This document shows positions 43,255 to 51,787 of a DNA stretch of 64,000 bases, in pieces. Under the pieces are notes generated by a model. It ran no database searches. It was not told the origin of the DNA and was given only the letters and a program-made list of their open reading frames with translations. This DNA is from a virus: positions 23,452-87,451 of IMG/VR virus record IMGVR_UViG_3300008120_009632; one strand, given 5' to 3'. The translations under genes were made by a program, and so were the position numbers. Numbering within the stretch: position 1 is the stretch's first letter; each line of letters opens with the position of its first letter.

Positions 43255-43788
43255 CTAGATATTAAAGAAGTACCATCTTTTATGATTATTTATTTCTGAT
43301 GAGACATGGATGTATTGTAAATATTCTTTAATGGATTGCCAAGAAGAAAAGATCATTTCATGTGGTATAGTTCCAAATAACCAATCAGGAGCATTTTGTT
43401 TGCCCTGAACCATATGTATCAATATTGGTTTTTTTTGACGATTAGCCCAAAAAATTTCTTCATATGTTCCACATGGATGAATATCAAGATCTAAATTAAC
43501 TATCAGAAAATCACTAATATCAACTAAACGTAAGTCTACTGATCTGATGGTTTTCATTAAATTGGATAATTTATCATACTCATTATTTGTTTTGTAAGCT
43601 TTTTTAAGAGACTGAACTTCTTCGTCTTCTTTTCCTATAGATGTTGGCTTTTTTATAGGATTGAATACAACGATTCCTAAAGATTCCAGAAATGGAGTTA
43701 TATCATCTCTCCATCCGTTACCTCTATCAGCAACACGATCCATCGCACCAGCTAAATAAACTCTTTGATTTTGTAATTTTTTATTCAT
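43255..43788 (-). CDS. Nucleoside 2-deoxyribosyltransferase-like protein
   Basis: 177 residues: RVYLAGAMDRVADRGNGWR, LRLVDISDFLIVNLDLDIHPCGTYEEIFWAN, with the YLAGxM start and the D-x-x-x-G-x-x-E pair typical of the DRTGG-less NDT family, plus TRP-containing C-terminus. It could move deoxyribose between bases (salvage) or process modified nucleotides; substrate unknown. ATGA overlap with the next gene (43785). Confidence 0.75.
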   Translation of the reverse strand: MNKKLQNQRVYLAGAMDRVADRGNGWRDDITPFLESLGIVVFNPIKKPTSIGKEDEEVQSLKKAYKTNNEYDKLSNLMKTIRSVDLRLVDISDFLIVNLDLDIHPCGTYEEIFWANRQKKPILIHMVQGKQNAPDWLFGTIPHEMIFSSWQSIKEYLQYIHVSSEINNHKRWYFFNI

Positions 43789-44621
43789 AAAATAGAATCA
43801 AAATATTCCTTACATTCATTATTAGAAGTTTTCTGACTATTCTCTATAATCTCATTAATTCTTTCGTCAGATACTTTATTTGCTATTCCATATTTTCCAA
43901 TATACTTATATAGATTATTTTTATGTATACAAATTAAATCTTCTACACAAAAAGGAAATTTACTTGTTGAAAAAAATGGAATTAATCCGTGTTGATGCGG
44001 GAGAAAACAAAGGTATCCGATATCTTCCATGAGTTTGAGTAGAACCTGTGGGGTTTTATTATGTTTTATTAGACAATATCCATTCATTTCTAATAAAATT
44101 GGTGGTAAAAATTTATTAATAGTATTCATAGCCCCATTAATAGCTTCATATTCGTTGCCTTCAATATCTATTTTTAGTGCTATGACCTTATCTATATTAT
44201 GTTTTTTTACTATATTATCTAGAGTATCCGATACTTGATCTCCATCATCAGATAATGACGCTGAACCAAATGGTCCATAATCTGAAGAAAAATTACATTT
44301 AGCTACTTTGTCTAAAAGTATGCATTGCTCTATTTTTGCATTTGGTAAATTACGAAATGTTTGTTGCAAACATTCTATATTTTTAGATGCACCATCTATC
44401 ATCAAAATATTTTGTTTATTTATTGCTGGTAAAAATCCAAAGGTTCCTATGTGAGATCCGCAATCTATGATCCAGCCATCATGATTATCTTCTTGGATAA
44501 AAGCGTTTAATATAAAATAATTATTAGATCCAAATAGTTGACCATTTTTTAAATAGGAGATTACAGGATCTGTTGAGTCATAATAGTAGAAATCATGATC
44601 ACTAATTTTTATGGAATTCAT
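43785..44621 (-). CDS. FkbM-type SAM-dependent methyltransferase
   Basis: 278 residues. Typical FkbM order: DGWIIDCGSHIGTFGF (SAM motif I), ILMIDGASKNIECL, VIALKIDIEGNEYEAI (motif with DIEG) and LPPILLEMNGY. This intact protein is a ruler for the truncated relative at 45570-46082. Probably O-methylates a sugar in the glycan made by the island. Confidence 0.85.
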   Translation of the reverse strand: MNSIKISDHDFYYYDSTDPVISYLKNGQLFGSNNYFILNAFIQEDNHDGWIIDCGSHIGTFGFLPAINKQNILMIDGASKNIECLQQTFRNLPNAKIEQCILLDKVAKCNFSSDYGPFGSASLSDDGDQVSDTLDNIVKKHNIDKVIALKIDIEGNEYEAINGAMNTINKFLPPILLEMNGYCLIKHNKTPQVLLKLMEDIGYLCFLPHQHGLIPFFSTSKFPFCVEDLICIHKNNLYKYIGKYGIANKVSDERINEIIENSQKTSNNECKEYFDSIL

Positions 44622-44627
44622 ATGGTC

Positions 44628-44768
44628 CTATTTAAAGAAAAAGAAAGAGATAAAATAATTTGGAGATTGATCAGTAGTATATTGAACACTACTATTGATT
44701 TTTTTACCTCCGTCTATCCATCCAAGAATAACAGCAAAAACAAGACAGAACAAGATAAAACTTGACAT
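44628..44768 (-). CDS. 46-residue small membrane protein
   Basis: A short frame with AAGGAG at seven bases from ATG 44768: MSSFILFCLVFAVILGWIDG (one hydrophobic helix), then a polar tail. A sigma-70-like promoter lies just upstream (44788-44815). It has its own promoter and ribosome site, both rare among the small proteins here, so it is probably real. No family recognised. Confidence 0.6.
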   Translation of the reverse strand: MSSFILFCLVFAVILGWIDGGKKINSSVQYTTDQSPNYFISFFFFK

Positions 44769-44787
44769 ACCAAACTCCTTTACATCT

Positions 44788-44815
44788 ATTATACGGGATC
44801 AGACGAGAAAAACAA
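44788..44815 (-). promoter_or_regulatory. Sigma-70-like promoter for the 46-residue gene
   Basis: Minus strand TTGTTT (44810-44815) and TATAAT (44788-44793) with a 16-base spacer; the start codon lies 19 bases further. The -10 is perfect, the -35 matches four of six. Confidence 0.55.
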
Positions 44816-44829
44816 CATGGTGTTATAAC

Positions 44830-45588
44830 TCAAATTTGAATCCATGTATCTGGTATCATTCCTATACTATTGTTATCTTGTACGCCAAACCATCTTTTGG
44901 GAGCCACAACTGTTTTATTATTGCTTTGATTGATCCAGGCTGACCACCAACTGAATGAACTATTAGCTATAATATTATGTTTACAATATGACATTAAAAT
45001 CAAATCTTCTATATTTGAATGACCGGTGACAAATACCATATTATCGTATTTAAGATTATTTTTGCACCATTCTATATCATCAGAAAACACAAAAATTTTA
45101 TCGTAGTTATCCATATGATTCAAAGCATTGTTATAGTATTGAATATCTTGTACAGGATGGTAGTTCTGGTGAAGTAGATAGTCTGTTCTTCTAACGTGTA
45201 GGGAGACACTGTTACAATTGATAATAGGTTCATAGAATTTATTATTTTTGATACTATCTAAATTGAGATAATTTAATATAATCTGTTTATTATGTTTAAA
45301 ATATTTTTCTTTTTGAAAATATCCATTTAAGTAGTAATTAGAATTTTTATTAATATTTTCTATAGGAGTATTATCATTGATAATATATAACGGTTGATTA
45401 TATTCGATATCTATTGGTTTTTCTTGGATTAATGGAAATTTATTTAACTCTAAATATCTTTTGGTAATTCCTGGTATATCTTGATACAAAAAAGATAGAT
45501 CAAGATAAAGTTCTGTATTTAAGTCTATAGACAGGCTTTTTCCAAATGCCCACTGAAATAATTGATTTCCTAAACCACCTTGTAATTT
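44830..45588 (-). pseudogene. GT11-like (fucosyltransferase family) glycosyltransferase, start missing
   Basis: The in-frame coding similarity begins upstream of the first listed start (TTG 45489): KLQGGLGNQLFQWAFGKS is the donor-site N-terminus of family 11 alpha-1,2-fucosyltransferases. No ATG, GTG or TTG precedes it before the next in-frame stop at 45616-45618. Downstream: VSLHVRRTDY, LILMSYCKHNIIANSSFSWW and APKRWF complete the family set. The first residues of this gene and the last ~40 residues of the FkbM gene 45570-46082 appear deleted together, joining the two genes. Confidence 0.8.
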
Positions 45589-46082
45589 TTGTTTTTTGAT
45601 CCAGTTAAATACATGTTATGTTCTACGGTGATAAGGTTACAGACATACTTATCAAAAGGGAATTTAGAAAGAGCTTTACTTTCATATCCTTCTATGTCTA
45701 AACTCATATAGTCTATAATTTGAGGAACATTATATTTAATAAATAATTCTTGAAATGTAGTACTCTCTATATTATAGGACTTATTTGTGTTTTCAAGTAC
45801 TATTTTGCTTGACATAGATATGTCATTAATTTTGATGAATCCACAATAGTCACTAACTGCAACCATAACATTTTGAGAATTTGGTCTATTGTTTTTTAAT
45901 AATTCAAAATTATTAGGATTTGCTTCGACCAATAATCCTGTCCAGTCATGTTCAGTTTCTAGTAAATATGAATTAGAAAAATGAATACCGTCATATGCTC
46001 CTATGTCTAGAAAATATCCATTTTTTTTATAGTTTGTTGTTTTTATAACCCATAGATCTTGTTCAATTTGCGAGTATGTCAT
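45570..46082 (-). pseudogene. FkbM-type methyltransferase, C-terminally truncated
   Basis: 170 residues read with YFLDIGAYDGIHFSNS (SAM motif I), WTGLLVEANPNNFELL and YMSLDIEGYESKALSKF. The intact relatives in this window are 234 and 278 residues. The end reads NLITVEHNMYLTGSKNKNYKVV: the last residues are an out-of-frame reading of the GT11 start, so about 40 residues of the normal C-terminus are lost at the joint near 45575. Function may be impaired. Confidence 0.8.
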
Positions 46083-46090
46083 TTATATTC

Positions 46091-46858
46091 CTAAAAATAA
46101 AGTATTAAATTATCATTAAATGTCTCAGGATCTTCCTTTAATAATTTACACATGTGTTGTTTATTGAACAGACAGATGAGACTGTCTTTGGTATGGGACT
46201 CTATATTAAACAAATGACTAATAAAATTTAATGTAAAATATCCATTTTTAGACTGCTTGATTATATTTTCATAATAAAAATTTTGAAGATCTTTGCTCAG
46301 TTCTGAATAAGCATAATTACTTATGACCAGATCATATTCTATGTTTTTATTATTTATTAATTCATCTATAGTTATGAGTTGAAAATTAATATTAAGTTTT
46401 GTTAAATATTTATTTATCAAAGATTGTGTCTCAGGTATATCTACGATATAATATGTTTTAAATTTAAATACTTGATTTAACATAAAACATTGGCCACCAT
46501 ATCCGCATCCTATTTCTATGATAGTTTTATTATTTAAGTCTTGAAATATATTAATAATATCAGAGACAACTTTAATATATCTTAATGATGATGGAGATAT
46601 TAATCCTATATCTGGGTAGTCATATACTACTGATCCTCCTAGGCTATCATTTATTTTAAATTTATTTATATATTTTATATAGTCAGGAAAATTTGTTTTT
46701 ATATTATTTAGATATAATAATCCATTTTCATAAGTTGTATGTTCTAGAATTTCTGTATAATGTCTATTCCTTTTAAAGGTTTCAAAAACTGAATCATTAC
46801 TTGCTGCTAACTTACAAATGTTAACATAGTTATTGTTTTTTTGACTAATGCTATTCAT
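46091..46858 (-). CDS. Putative sugar O-methyltransferase
   Basis: 255 residues. IIEIGCGYGGQCFMLNQVF is the SAM motif I; YYIVDIPETQSLINKYL, LVISNYAYSELSKDLQ and LNFISHLFNIESHT are the downstream motifs of the putative sugar O-methyltransferase family in surface-polysaccharide clusters. ATGA overlap with the next gene. No signal peptide. Confidence 0.8.
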   Translation of the reverse strand: MNSISQKNNNYVNICKLAASNDSVFETFKRNRHYTEILEHTTYENGLLYLNNIKTNFPDYIKYINKFKINDSLGGSVVYDYPDIGLISPSSLRYIKVVSDIINIFQDLNNKTIIEIGCGYGGQCFMLNQVFKFKTYYIVDIPETQSLINKYLTKLNINFQLITIDELINNKNIEYDLVISNYAYSELSKDLQNFYYENIIKQSKNGYFTLNFISHLFNIESHTKDSLICLFNKQHMCKLLKEDPETFNDNLILYF

Positions 46859-47574
46859 ATATACATGTTTCTAATTATTTGTTCTGATATTTGTTGTTCT
46901 TTTCTGCCTCCAGAGGCTGATCCAGATTTATGATCATTGAAGGGGCTAATATCATTATATATTAATAATATTTTTGGTATATGTTTATATCTATCTTGGC
47001 CAGCCATTTCAAGCATGGGAAAAGAGTATGCCATGTCAGCAGTTATCTTAAAATAATCATTAGTTCTGGGATCTATAAAATATTTTTTATCAATACTTCT
47101 CCATAAAGAAGCTTTCCATGATCTCAAATGAGAAAATATAAATGGAGACTGTCTAATATTTGATATAATAACGGAATTAGAAAACCCAATCCTGCCATCA
47201 CAGTATACAAACTTACTATTACTAATTAAAATTTTTGAATTATTATATGTTTCATATATAGTATCAATAACATCATCATTTGCTAACCAATCATCTCCAT
47301 CTAATTCTAGTATAATATCATCAGTTTGTATAAGATTTTCATCAGATATAAGATTATCAAAATTTTTGAGTTTATATTTTTTTTCTGTATTTTTTATTAA
47401 TGTTATATTTGAAATATTATTAATTTTATCTTTAATTATGCTAATAGAATTATCTGATGATACATCATCAATTATAAACATATGAAAGTTTTGATTTTTC
47501 TGTTGTTTAACAGAGTCTATACATTTTCCTATGTATTGTTCAGCATTCCATACGCATGTTAAGATATTTATCAT
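46855..47574 (-). CDS. GT2-type glycosyltransferase
   Basis: 239 residues: MINILTCVWNAEQYIGKCIDS, FHMFIIDDVSSDNSISII and the metal-binding ILELDGDDWL of family 2, then a segment RSWKASLWRSIDKKYF typical of GTs in capsule loci. Short form without C-terminal extensions. It sits 2 bp before the next gene. Sugar unknown. Confidence 0.86.
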   Translation of the reverse strand: MINILTCVWNAEQYIGKCIDSVKQQKNQNFHMFIIDDVSSDNSISIIKDKINNISNITLIKNTEKKYKLKNFDNLISDENLIQTDDIILELDGDDWLANDDVIDTIYETYNNSKILISNSKFVYCDGRIGFSNSVIISNIRQSPFIFSHLRSWKASLWRSIDKKYFIDPRTNDYFKITADMAYSFPMLEMAGQDRYKHIPKILLIYNDISPFNDHKSGSASGGRKEQQISEQIIRNMYI

Positions 47575-47576
47575 AA

Positions 47577-48458
47577 TTATATCTTATCTATAATAGACCA
47601 AAAAGTTTGTGGTCTTGAGGAAATGTAATCTAATGTTTTAGATTCTTCTTTCCACCACCATTCGGTAACATGCTGACAATTGATATTAGTTATAACATGT
47701 AGTCCTAATAGTCTTGCCTCTATAATTGCTCTAGGACAAGTATCATCAATAATAGGTAAAAATACTAATCCTTTATATTGAGATAATAACTTAATATGAT
47801 TTTCATATTTTTGTATAGGTAAAATATCATATTCTAGATTATTGGTTATGCAAAAATTTTTAGCTATATCAGCGCCCTTTGCTTCGCTATGCCATCCTCC
47901 AAAACCTTGTAAAATAGCATATCTATTATTTTTTGGAGTAGCTTTCAATGATTCAAAAAGAGCTAACGACTGCTTTGAGAAACATGAAGATAATATTGTC
48001 GTTTTAGAAAAATCTAATAATGGTATATGATTTGCATATATTGATCGTTGCCTTTCTGACATAAAGAATATATGACTAGCTTTTTCTATTATTTTATTAT
48101 ACGTTGAAGCTATTTGATTAATTCCAGTTGTACCGTATGGACATGAGCATCTATTATTTCCTAGTTTTTCGTGTGGTATCTCTCCGCGATACGGACAAAA
48201 ATTATAATCAAATTCAATTTTTACAAATCTTGTAATAGTATCAAATAAAACATCTCTGATATCGTCTTGTCTCTGGAAAAGATTCATAATATTACCAATA
48301 ATCCATATCTTATCGGCATGTTTAATAAGATCTAATTTTGACAAATCTCTTGTTGATAGTCTTACTGTTTCATTGATTCTGTCTTCAAACATAGATAGAA
48401 TAGTTAAATTAGTGCCGCCTATTTCTATCGCATCATCATCTAGTAAGACATATTTCAT
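47577..48458 (-). CDS. Glycosyltransferase-like protein (group 1 type)
   Basis: 293 residues. YAILQGFGGWHSEAKGADIA, GLVFLPIIDDTCPRAIIEAR and LGLHVITNINCQH are the nucleotide-sugar side of a GT-B enzyme; the N-terminal half (KIWIIGNIMNLFQRQ, FVKIEFDYNFCPYRGEIPH) is distinctive and Cys-containing, and could bind zinc. Not assigned to a family with certainty. Confidence 0.65.
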   Translation of the reverse strand: MKYVLLDDDAIEIGGTNLTILSMFEDRINETVRLSTRDLSKLDLIKHADKIWIIGNIMNLFQRQDDIRDVLFDTITRFVKIEFDYNFCPYRGEIPHEKLGNNRCSCPYGTTGINQIASTYNKIIEKASHIFFMSERQRSIYANHIPLLDFSKTTILSSCFSKQSLALFESLKATPKNNRYAILQGFGGWHSEAKGADIAKNFCITNNLEYDILPIQKYENHIKLLSQYKGLVFLPIIDDTCPRAIIEARLLGLHVITNINCQHVTEWWWKEESKTLDYISSRPQTFWSIIDKI

Positions 48459-48738
48459 ACATATAATCCTTAATAATATTTTTCATGTGCGATCTAATTT
48501 GGTTTCTGGATTCATCTGAATGTCCGAAACTTAGTTCTGACTCATCAAAATCCCAATCTGCATGATATTTACGACATAATTTTTCTATTATAGCAGTATC
48601 AATAGTGATATCTATAATCTGTTTATTATTGATAATATTTTTTATACCATCTATTATTTCAGCATCTTTTTCATGGTATTTAAATATGAGTCTATTGCTC
48701 AACCATTCCAAAAAAACTTTACTTGCGTTTATAGCCAT
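48436..48738 (-). CDS. Small helical protein of unknown function
   Basis: 100 residues from ATG 48738 (MAINASKVFLEW), overlapping the macro-domain gene end by 20 bp; a longer reading from 48795 lies inside that gene and is less likely. It contains CRKYHADWDFDES and HSDESRNQIRSHMKNIIKDYM. No family recognised. Confidence 0.6.
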   Translation of the reverse strand: MAINASKVFLEWLSNRLIFKYHEKDAEIIDGIKNIINNKQIIDITIDTAIIEKLCRKYHADWDFDESELSFGHSDESRNQIRSHMKNIIKDYMYEICLTR

Positions 48739-49300
48739 GACTATCTGCTTTATTAAAAAGATGTACTGTGACATTATATTTGCCCCAGATATCATATATT
48801 AATTCATTAATAAAATTCCAGTTGCCTCCTGCAAGACCACTTCCAAATTTAGGGCAATGTATTTCTATATTCTCTGACTTATTTAAAAATCCGGTATTAG
48901 ACATGATGAATGATGACATAGAGCCCATCGCTTTGGATAAAGCATAATAGTTTAATGGTCTAGGATTATTATGAGATTTTACTCCATTTTGAGCAATCAT
49001 ATTCACTATATAAAGCTTTTGTTTGGTTTTTGGTTCTTCGATTACTTTTATTATTTGACAATATCCAAAATTATTTTTTAGAAAAGTTTTCCCTAACATG
49101 TGATAATCTGCTTTTACTGACGGAAAACGTTCAGCCACATCGGCAGCAAATCCTGCACCAAATAGGTCTATATTATTACAAACATGAGGAATAAATACTG
49201 TTGCTCCATTATTTGGAGTCATTACTCTATTTTTTGACATTTCAAATATGTCAGAGTTTGATACCATTATTCTGTTAGGATTTAGTATATTTGTTTTCAT
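48719..49300 (-). CDS. Macro-domain protein (ADP-ribose-binding type)
   Basis: 193 residues. The signatures of the phage-type macro domain are present: ATVFIPHVCNNIDLFGAGFA, NMIAQNGVKSHNNPRPLNY, CPKFGSGLAGGNWNFINELI. Such proteins bind or hydrolyse ADP-ribose derivatives; in phages they may counter ADP-ribosylation-based host defences or process nucleotides. No catalytic assignment from the sequence alone. Confidence 0.85.
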   Translation of the reverse strand: MKTNILNPNRIMVSNSDIFEMSKNRVMTPNNGATVFIPHVCNNIDLFGAGFAADVAERFPSVKADYHMLGKTFLKNNFGYCQIIKVIEEPKTKQKLYIVNMIAQNGVKSHNNPRPLNYYALSKAMGSMSSFIMSNTGFLNKSENIEIHCPKFGSGLAGGNWNFINELIYDIWGKYNVTVHLFNKADSHGYKRK

Positions 49301-49545
49301 GATATTTTATTCCATTTTCCTATTGGACATTCTTGATCGGCCCATGCTAATTTATTTAGAAACTTACTTTTATTGCTAATAGCACATCCACATACTCCAC
49401 ATTCTAATCTTTGAGAATTATATTTATCACAATTAATGCATATATTATATCTATAAATAATTTGCTCTTTAGTGGATTTTGGAAATCCAGCATAAACATG
49501 AAACATTAAAGATTTTAAAAAGGTCTTAATTCTGATTAATAACAT
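49297..49545 (-). CDS. Cys-rich small protein (DUF6171-like)
   Basis: 82 residues with four or more zinc-like Cys: RYNICINCDKYNSQRLECGVCGCAISNKSK and the end WADQECPIGKW. This layout is frequent in phage small proteins. Metal binding is probable. ATGA overlap with the macro-domain gene. Confidence 0.65.
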   Translation of the reverse strand: MLLIRIKTFLKSLMFHVYAGFPKSTKEQIIYRYNICINCDKYNSQRLECGVCGCAISNKSKFLNKLAWADQECPIGKWNKIS

Positions 49546-49771
49546 TGTCTTCTTTTTTCCTCTCTTTAATGGCTATTATATTAGAGTCTTTGTCAAATGT
49601 GAATATATCTATTATATCTACAATTTCATTAGATTCTATCCATTTAATAGATCCATCAACTAAAGAGATAGACATTCTTTTTCCATTATTTTTAAAGTCT
49701 GTTGTTAATATATACTTTATATTATTGTATATAAAACAATCACCAAAAGATATTTCTTCAATATATTTCAT
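49526..49771 (-). CDS. Small conserved-type phage protein
   Basis: 81 residues: EISFGDCFIYNNIKYILTTD, KRMSISLVDGSIKWI. A single small SH3-like beta barrel is plausible. Not assigned. It overlaps the Cys-rich gene by 20 bp. Confidence 0.55.
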   Translation of the reverse strand: MKYIEEISFGDCFIYNNIKYILTTDFKNNGKRMSISLVDGSIKWIESNEIVDIIDIFTFDKDSNIIAIKERKKEDNVINQN

Positions 49772-49776
49772 ATATT

Positions 49777-49977
49777 TTAGTGATTATAATATCTATCCCA
49801 ATCTTCCCATTCTTCATCTTCAAATTCTTCTTTTATCTTTTTAAGTTCTTTTTTCTGAAGATGGCTTTTTTCCTGGTTTTCGTCCTCAAAAGAAAAATCT
49901 CTTCTAAGATTCTTCTTCTTGATTTTTTCTCTTCTGACGTTCTTTCTGTCTGTATTGTCTTCTTCTTTGTTTTTCAT
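49777..49977 (-). CDS. Small highly charged protein
   Basis: 66 residues from ATG 49977 (MKNKEED), because ATG 49998 would lie at or upstream of the expected transcription start of the 50004-50031 promoter. Very Lys/Glu-rich, ending DEEWEDWDRYYNH. Likely a disordered regulator or binding protein. First gene of the minus-strand divergent unit. Confidence 0.55.
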   Translation of the reverse strand: MKNKEEDNTDRKNVRREKIKKKNLRRDFSFEDENQEKSHLQKKELKKIKEEFEDEEWEDWDRYYNH

Positions 49978-50003
49978 TTTCTCTAGTCCAAAGTTCATAA
50001 TTC

Positions 50004-50031
50004 ATAGTACTCTTGGTCACAAAAAAGTCAA
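50004..50031 (-). promoter_or_regulatory. Sigma-70-like promoter, leftward
   Basis: Minus strand TTGACT (50026-50031) and TACTAT (50004-50009) with a 16-base spacer. It would transcribe the small genes at 49777 and below. Back-to-back with the rightward promoter at 50055. Confidence 0.5.
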
Positions 50032-50054
50032 CACCCAGATAAAAAATTTCAAGC

Positions 50055-50085
50055 TTGACATCATACCGTATTCTAATTATATATT
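50055..50085 (+). promoter_or_regulatory. Sigma-70-like promoter, rightward, for the plus-strand island
   Basis: TTGACA (50055-50060) with TATATA (50078-50083, 17-base spacer) or TATATT (50080-50085, 19-base spacer). It stands before the only plus-strand gene block. Confidence 0.55.
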
Positions 50086-50125
50086 ATGCAGTCGGTTGGA
50101 TTTAATCTTATGTAAGACATTTATA

Positions 50126-51787
50126 ATGATAAATACTACTATAGTTACTGGTATTTGGGATCTAGGAAGATCCAATTTATCAGACGGTTGGTCTAGGAAT
50201 TTTGACCACTATATAAACAATTTCAAAAAATTACTATCTAGTTTGGGTGACGATGTTCCTGTTATAGTTTTTATAGATAAAGAACATGAGGATATTGTTT
50301 GGTCTATTAGAAACAGATCAAATACAGCAGTATATCATCAACCAAAAGATGGTTTTTCTGGAAATTTTTTTCCATTTTTTGATAAAGTACAGAAAATAAG
50401 AACTAATAATCAATGGCTTGAGCAAACAGGATGGCTAAAGGATAGTACTCAAGCTAAAATGGAATTATATAATCCTATGGTTATGAGCAAAATGTTCATG
50501 CTACATAATGCAAAAATATATAATCCATTTAATACAGAATATATGTTTTGGCTAGACGGAGGAATAACTAATACTGTACATGAAGGTTATTTTAGTCATG
50601 ATAAGGTTATACATAAGCTAGAAAAAATAGTAGATAAATTTTTCTTTATATGTTTTCCATACGAAACAAATTCTGAAATACACGGATTTAGAATAGATGG
50701 GATGAATAGATACTCAAAAGCAAAAGTTAATAGAGTTGCCAGAGGAGGATTATTCGGTGGTCATATAGATTATATATCTGAAGCTAATGGATTATATTAC
50801 TCATTATTAAACGACTCACTTACAGAAGGATTAATGGGTACAGAGGAAAGTATTTTCACAATAATGACCTATCTTGATGAAGATACATATAAATATCACA
50901 TGATAGAGAATAATGGACTAATTAATAAATTTTTTGAAGATATCAAAAATATATCTAGTGAAGATATTAATAGCATTCATAATAAAAGTAGAAAACCTTA
51001 TGAAAATAATGATGTATTGTTGTATATAAATACATTTAATTCACCTGAACAACTCCAAATGGTTTTAGATAGTTTTGAATTATATGATAATAATTTTCTG
51101 AATAAAACAAAAAAAATACTAATTAATAATTCAACTAAAGTAAATCTAAAAGATCAATATGATAAAATATGTAATAAATATAATTTTATAGAACATATAT
51201 GTAAAGGTAATTTAGGAATTTGTGGAGCTAGACAATTTGCAGCAGAAGATTTTGACAATAAAAAATCAAAATATATGATTTTTTTTGAAGATGATATGCT
51301 ATTAGATCTTTCTAAAAATATATGTAATGTTGGATTTTCTAAGTATGTTAATAATTTGTATGATAATATCATTAAAATAATGAATAAAGAACACTATGAT
51401 TTTCTAAAATTTTCATTCGCTGAGTTTTTTGGACATAATGGAGATCAATGGAGTTGGCATAATTTACCATCAGAACAAAAAATTAAATACTTTGGACCAG
51501 TAAAGAAAAAACCACATACAAATATTAAACATATAAAAACATTTAATAATGTTCCATATGCTGAAGGAGAAATATATTATTCAAATTGGCCTCATATAAT
51601 TGATCAAGAAGGAAATCAAAAATTATTTTTAGACACTAAATGGGATAATCCTTTTGAGCAGACTTGGATGAGCCACATTTATACTCTAACAAAACAAGGT
51701 ATCGTTAAACCAGCTATACTATTAGCTAGTCCAATTACACATAATAGGGTTCATTTTTATGAAGGAAATGAGAGAAGAGAAAACTAA
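50126..51787 (+). CDS. HtrL/WlaTC-type protein fused to a GT-like domain
   Basis: 553 residues from ATG 50126 (MINTTIVTGIWDLGRSNL). Residues 1-280 match the HtrL/YibB family (TGIWDLGR, YNPMVMSKMFMLHNAKIYNPF, FWLDGGITNTV, RVARGGLFGGHIDYI). Residues 300-450 are GT2-like: VLLYINTFNSPEQLQMVLDSF, NLGICGARQFAAEDF, YMIFFEDDMLL. The longer frame from 49919 is rejected because its first 69 codons lie in the promoter region and reverse the opposite gene. No strong ribosome site is seen. Confidence 0.75.
   Translation: MINTTIVTGIWDLGRSNLSDGWSRNFDHYINNFKKLLSSLGDDVPVIVFIDKEHEDIVWSIRNRSNTAVYHQPKDGFSGNFFPFFDKVQKIRTNNQWLEQTGWLKDSTQAKMELYNPMVMSKMFMLHNAKIYNPFNTEYMFWLDGGITNTVHEGYFSHDKVIHKLEKIVDKFFFICFPYETNSEIHGFRIDGMNRYSKAKVNRVARGGLFGGHIDYISEANGLYYSLLNDSLTEGLMGTEESIFTIMTYLDEDTYKYHMIENNGLINKFFEDIKNISSEDINSIHNKSRKPYENNDVLLYINTFNSPEQLQMVLDSFELYDNNFLNKTKKILINNSTKVNLKDQYDKICNKYNFIEHICKGNLGICGARQFAAEDFDNKKSKYMIFFEDDMLLDLSKNICNVGFSKYVNNLYDNIIKIMNKEHYDFLKFSFAEFFGHNGDQWSWHNLPSEQKIKYFGPVKKKPHTNIKHIKTFNNVPYAEGEIYYSNWPHIIDQEGNQKLFLDTKWDNPFEQTWMSHIYTLTKQGIVKPAILLASPITHNRVHFYEGNERREN

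Noticed and set aside
44695-44943. Plus-strand frame in the gap between FkbM and GT11 genes
   Set aside because: It overlaps the better-supported minus-strand 46-residue gene and the GT11 3' end, with no ribosome site.
50055-50060. Similar TTGACA at 44762 on the plus strand taken as a promoter
   Set aside because: It is inside the short minus-strand gene and no plus-strand gene follows.
49919-50125. N-terminal extension of the plus-strand HtrL-like protein
   Set aside because: It is hydrophobic, covers the divergent promoter region and the antisense charged gene, and the family match begins at ATG 50126.
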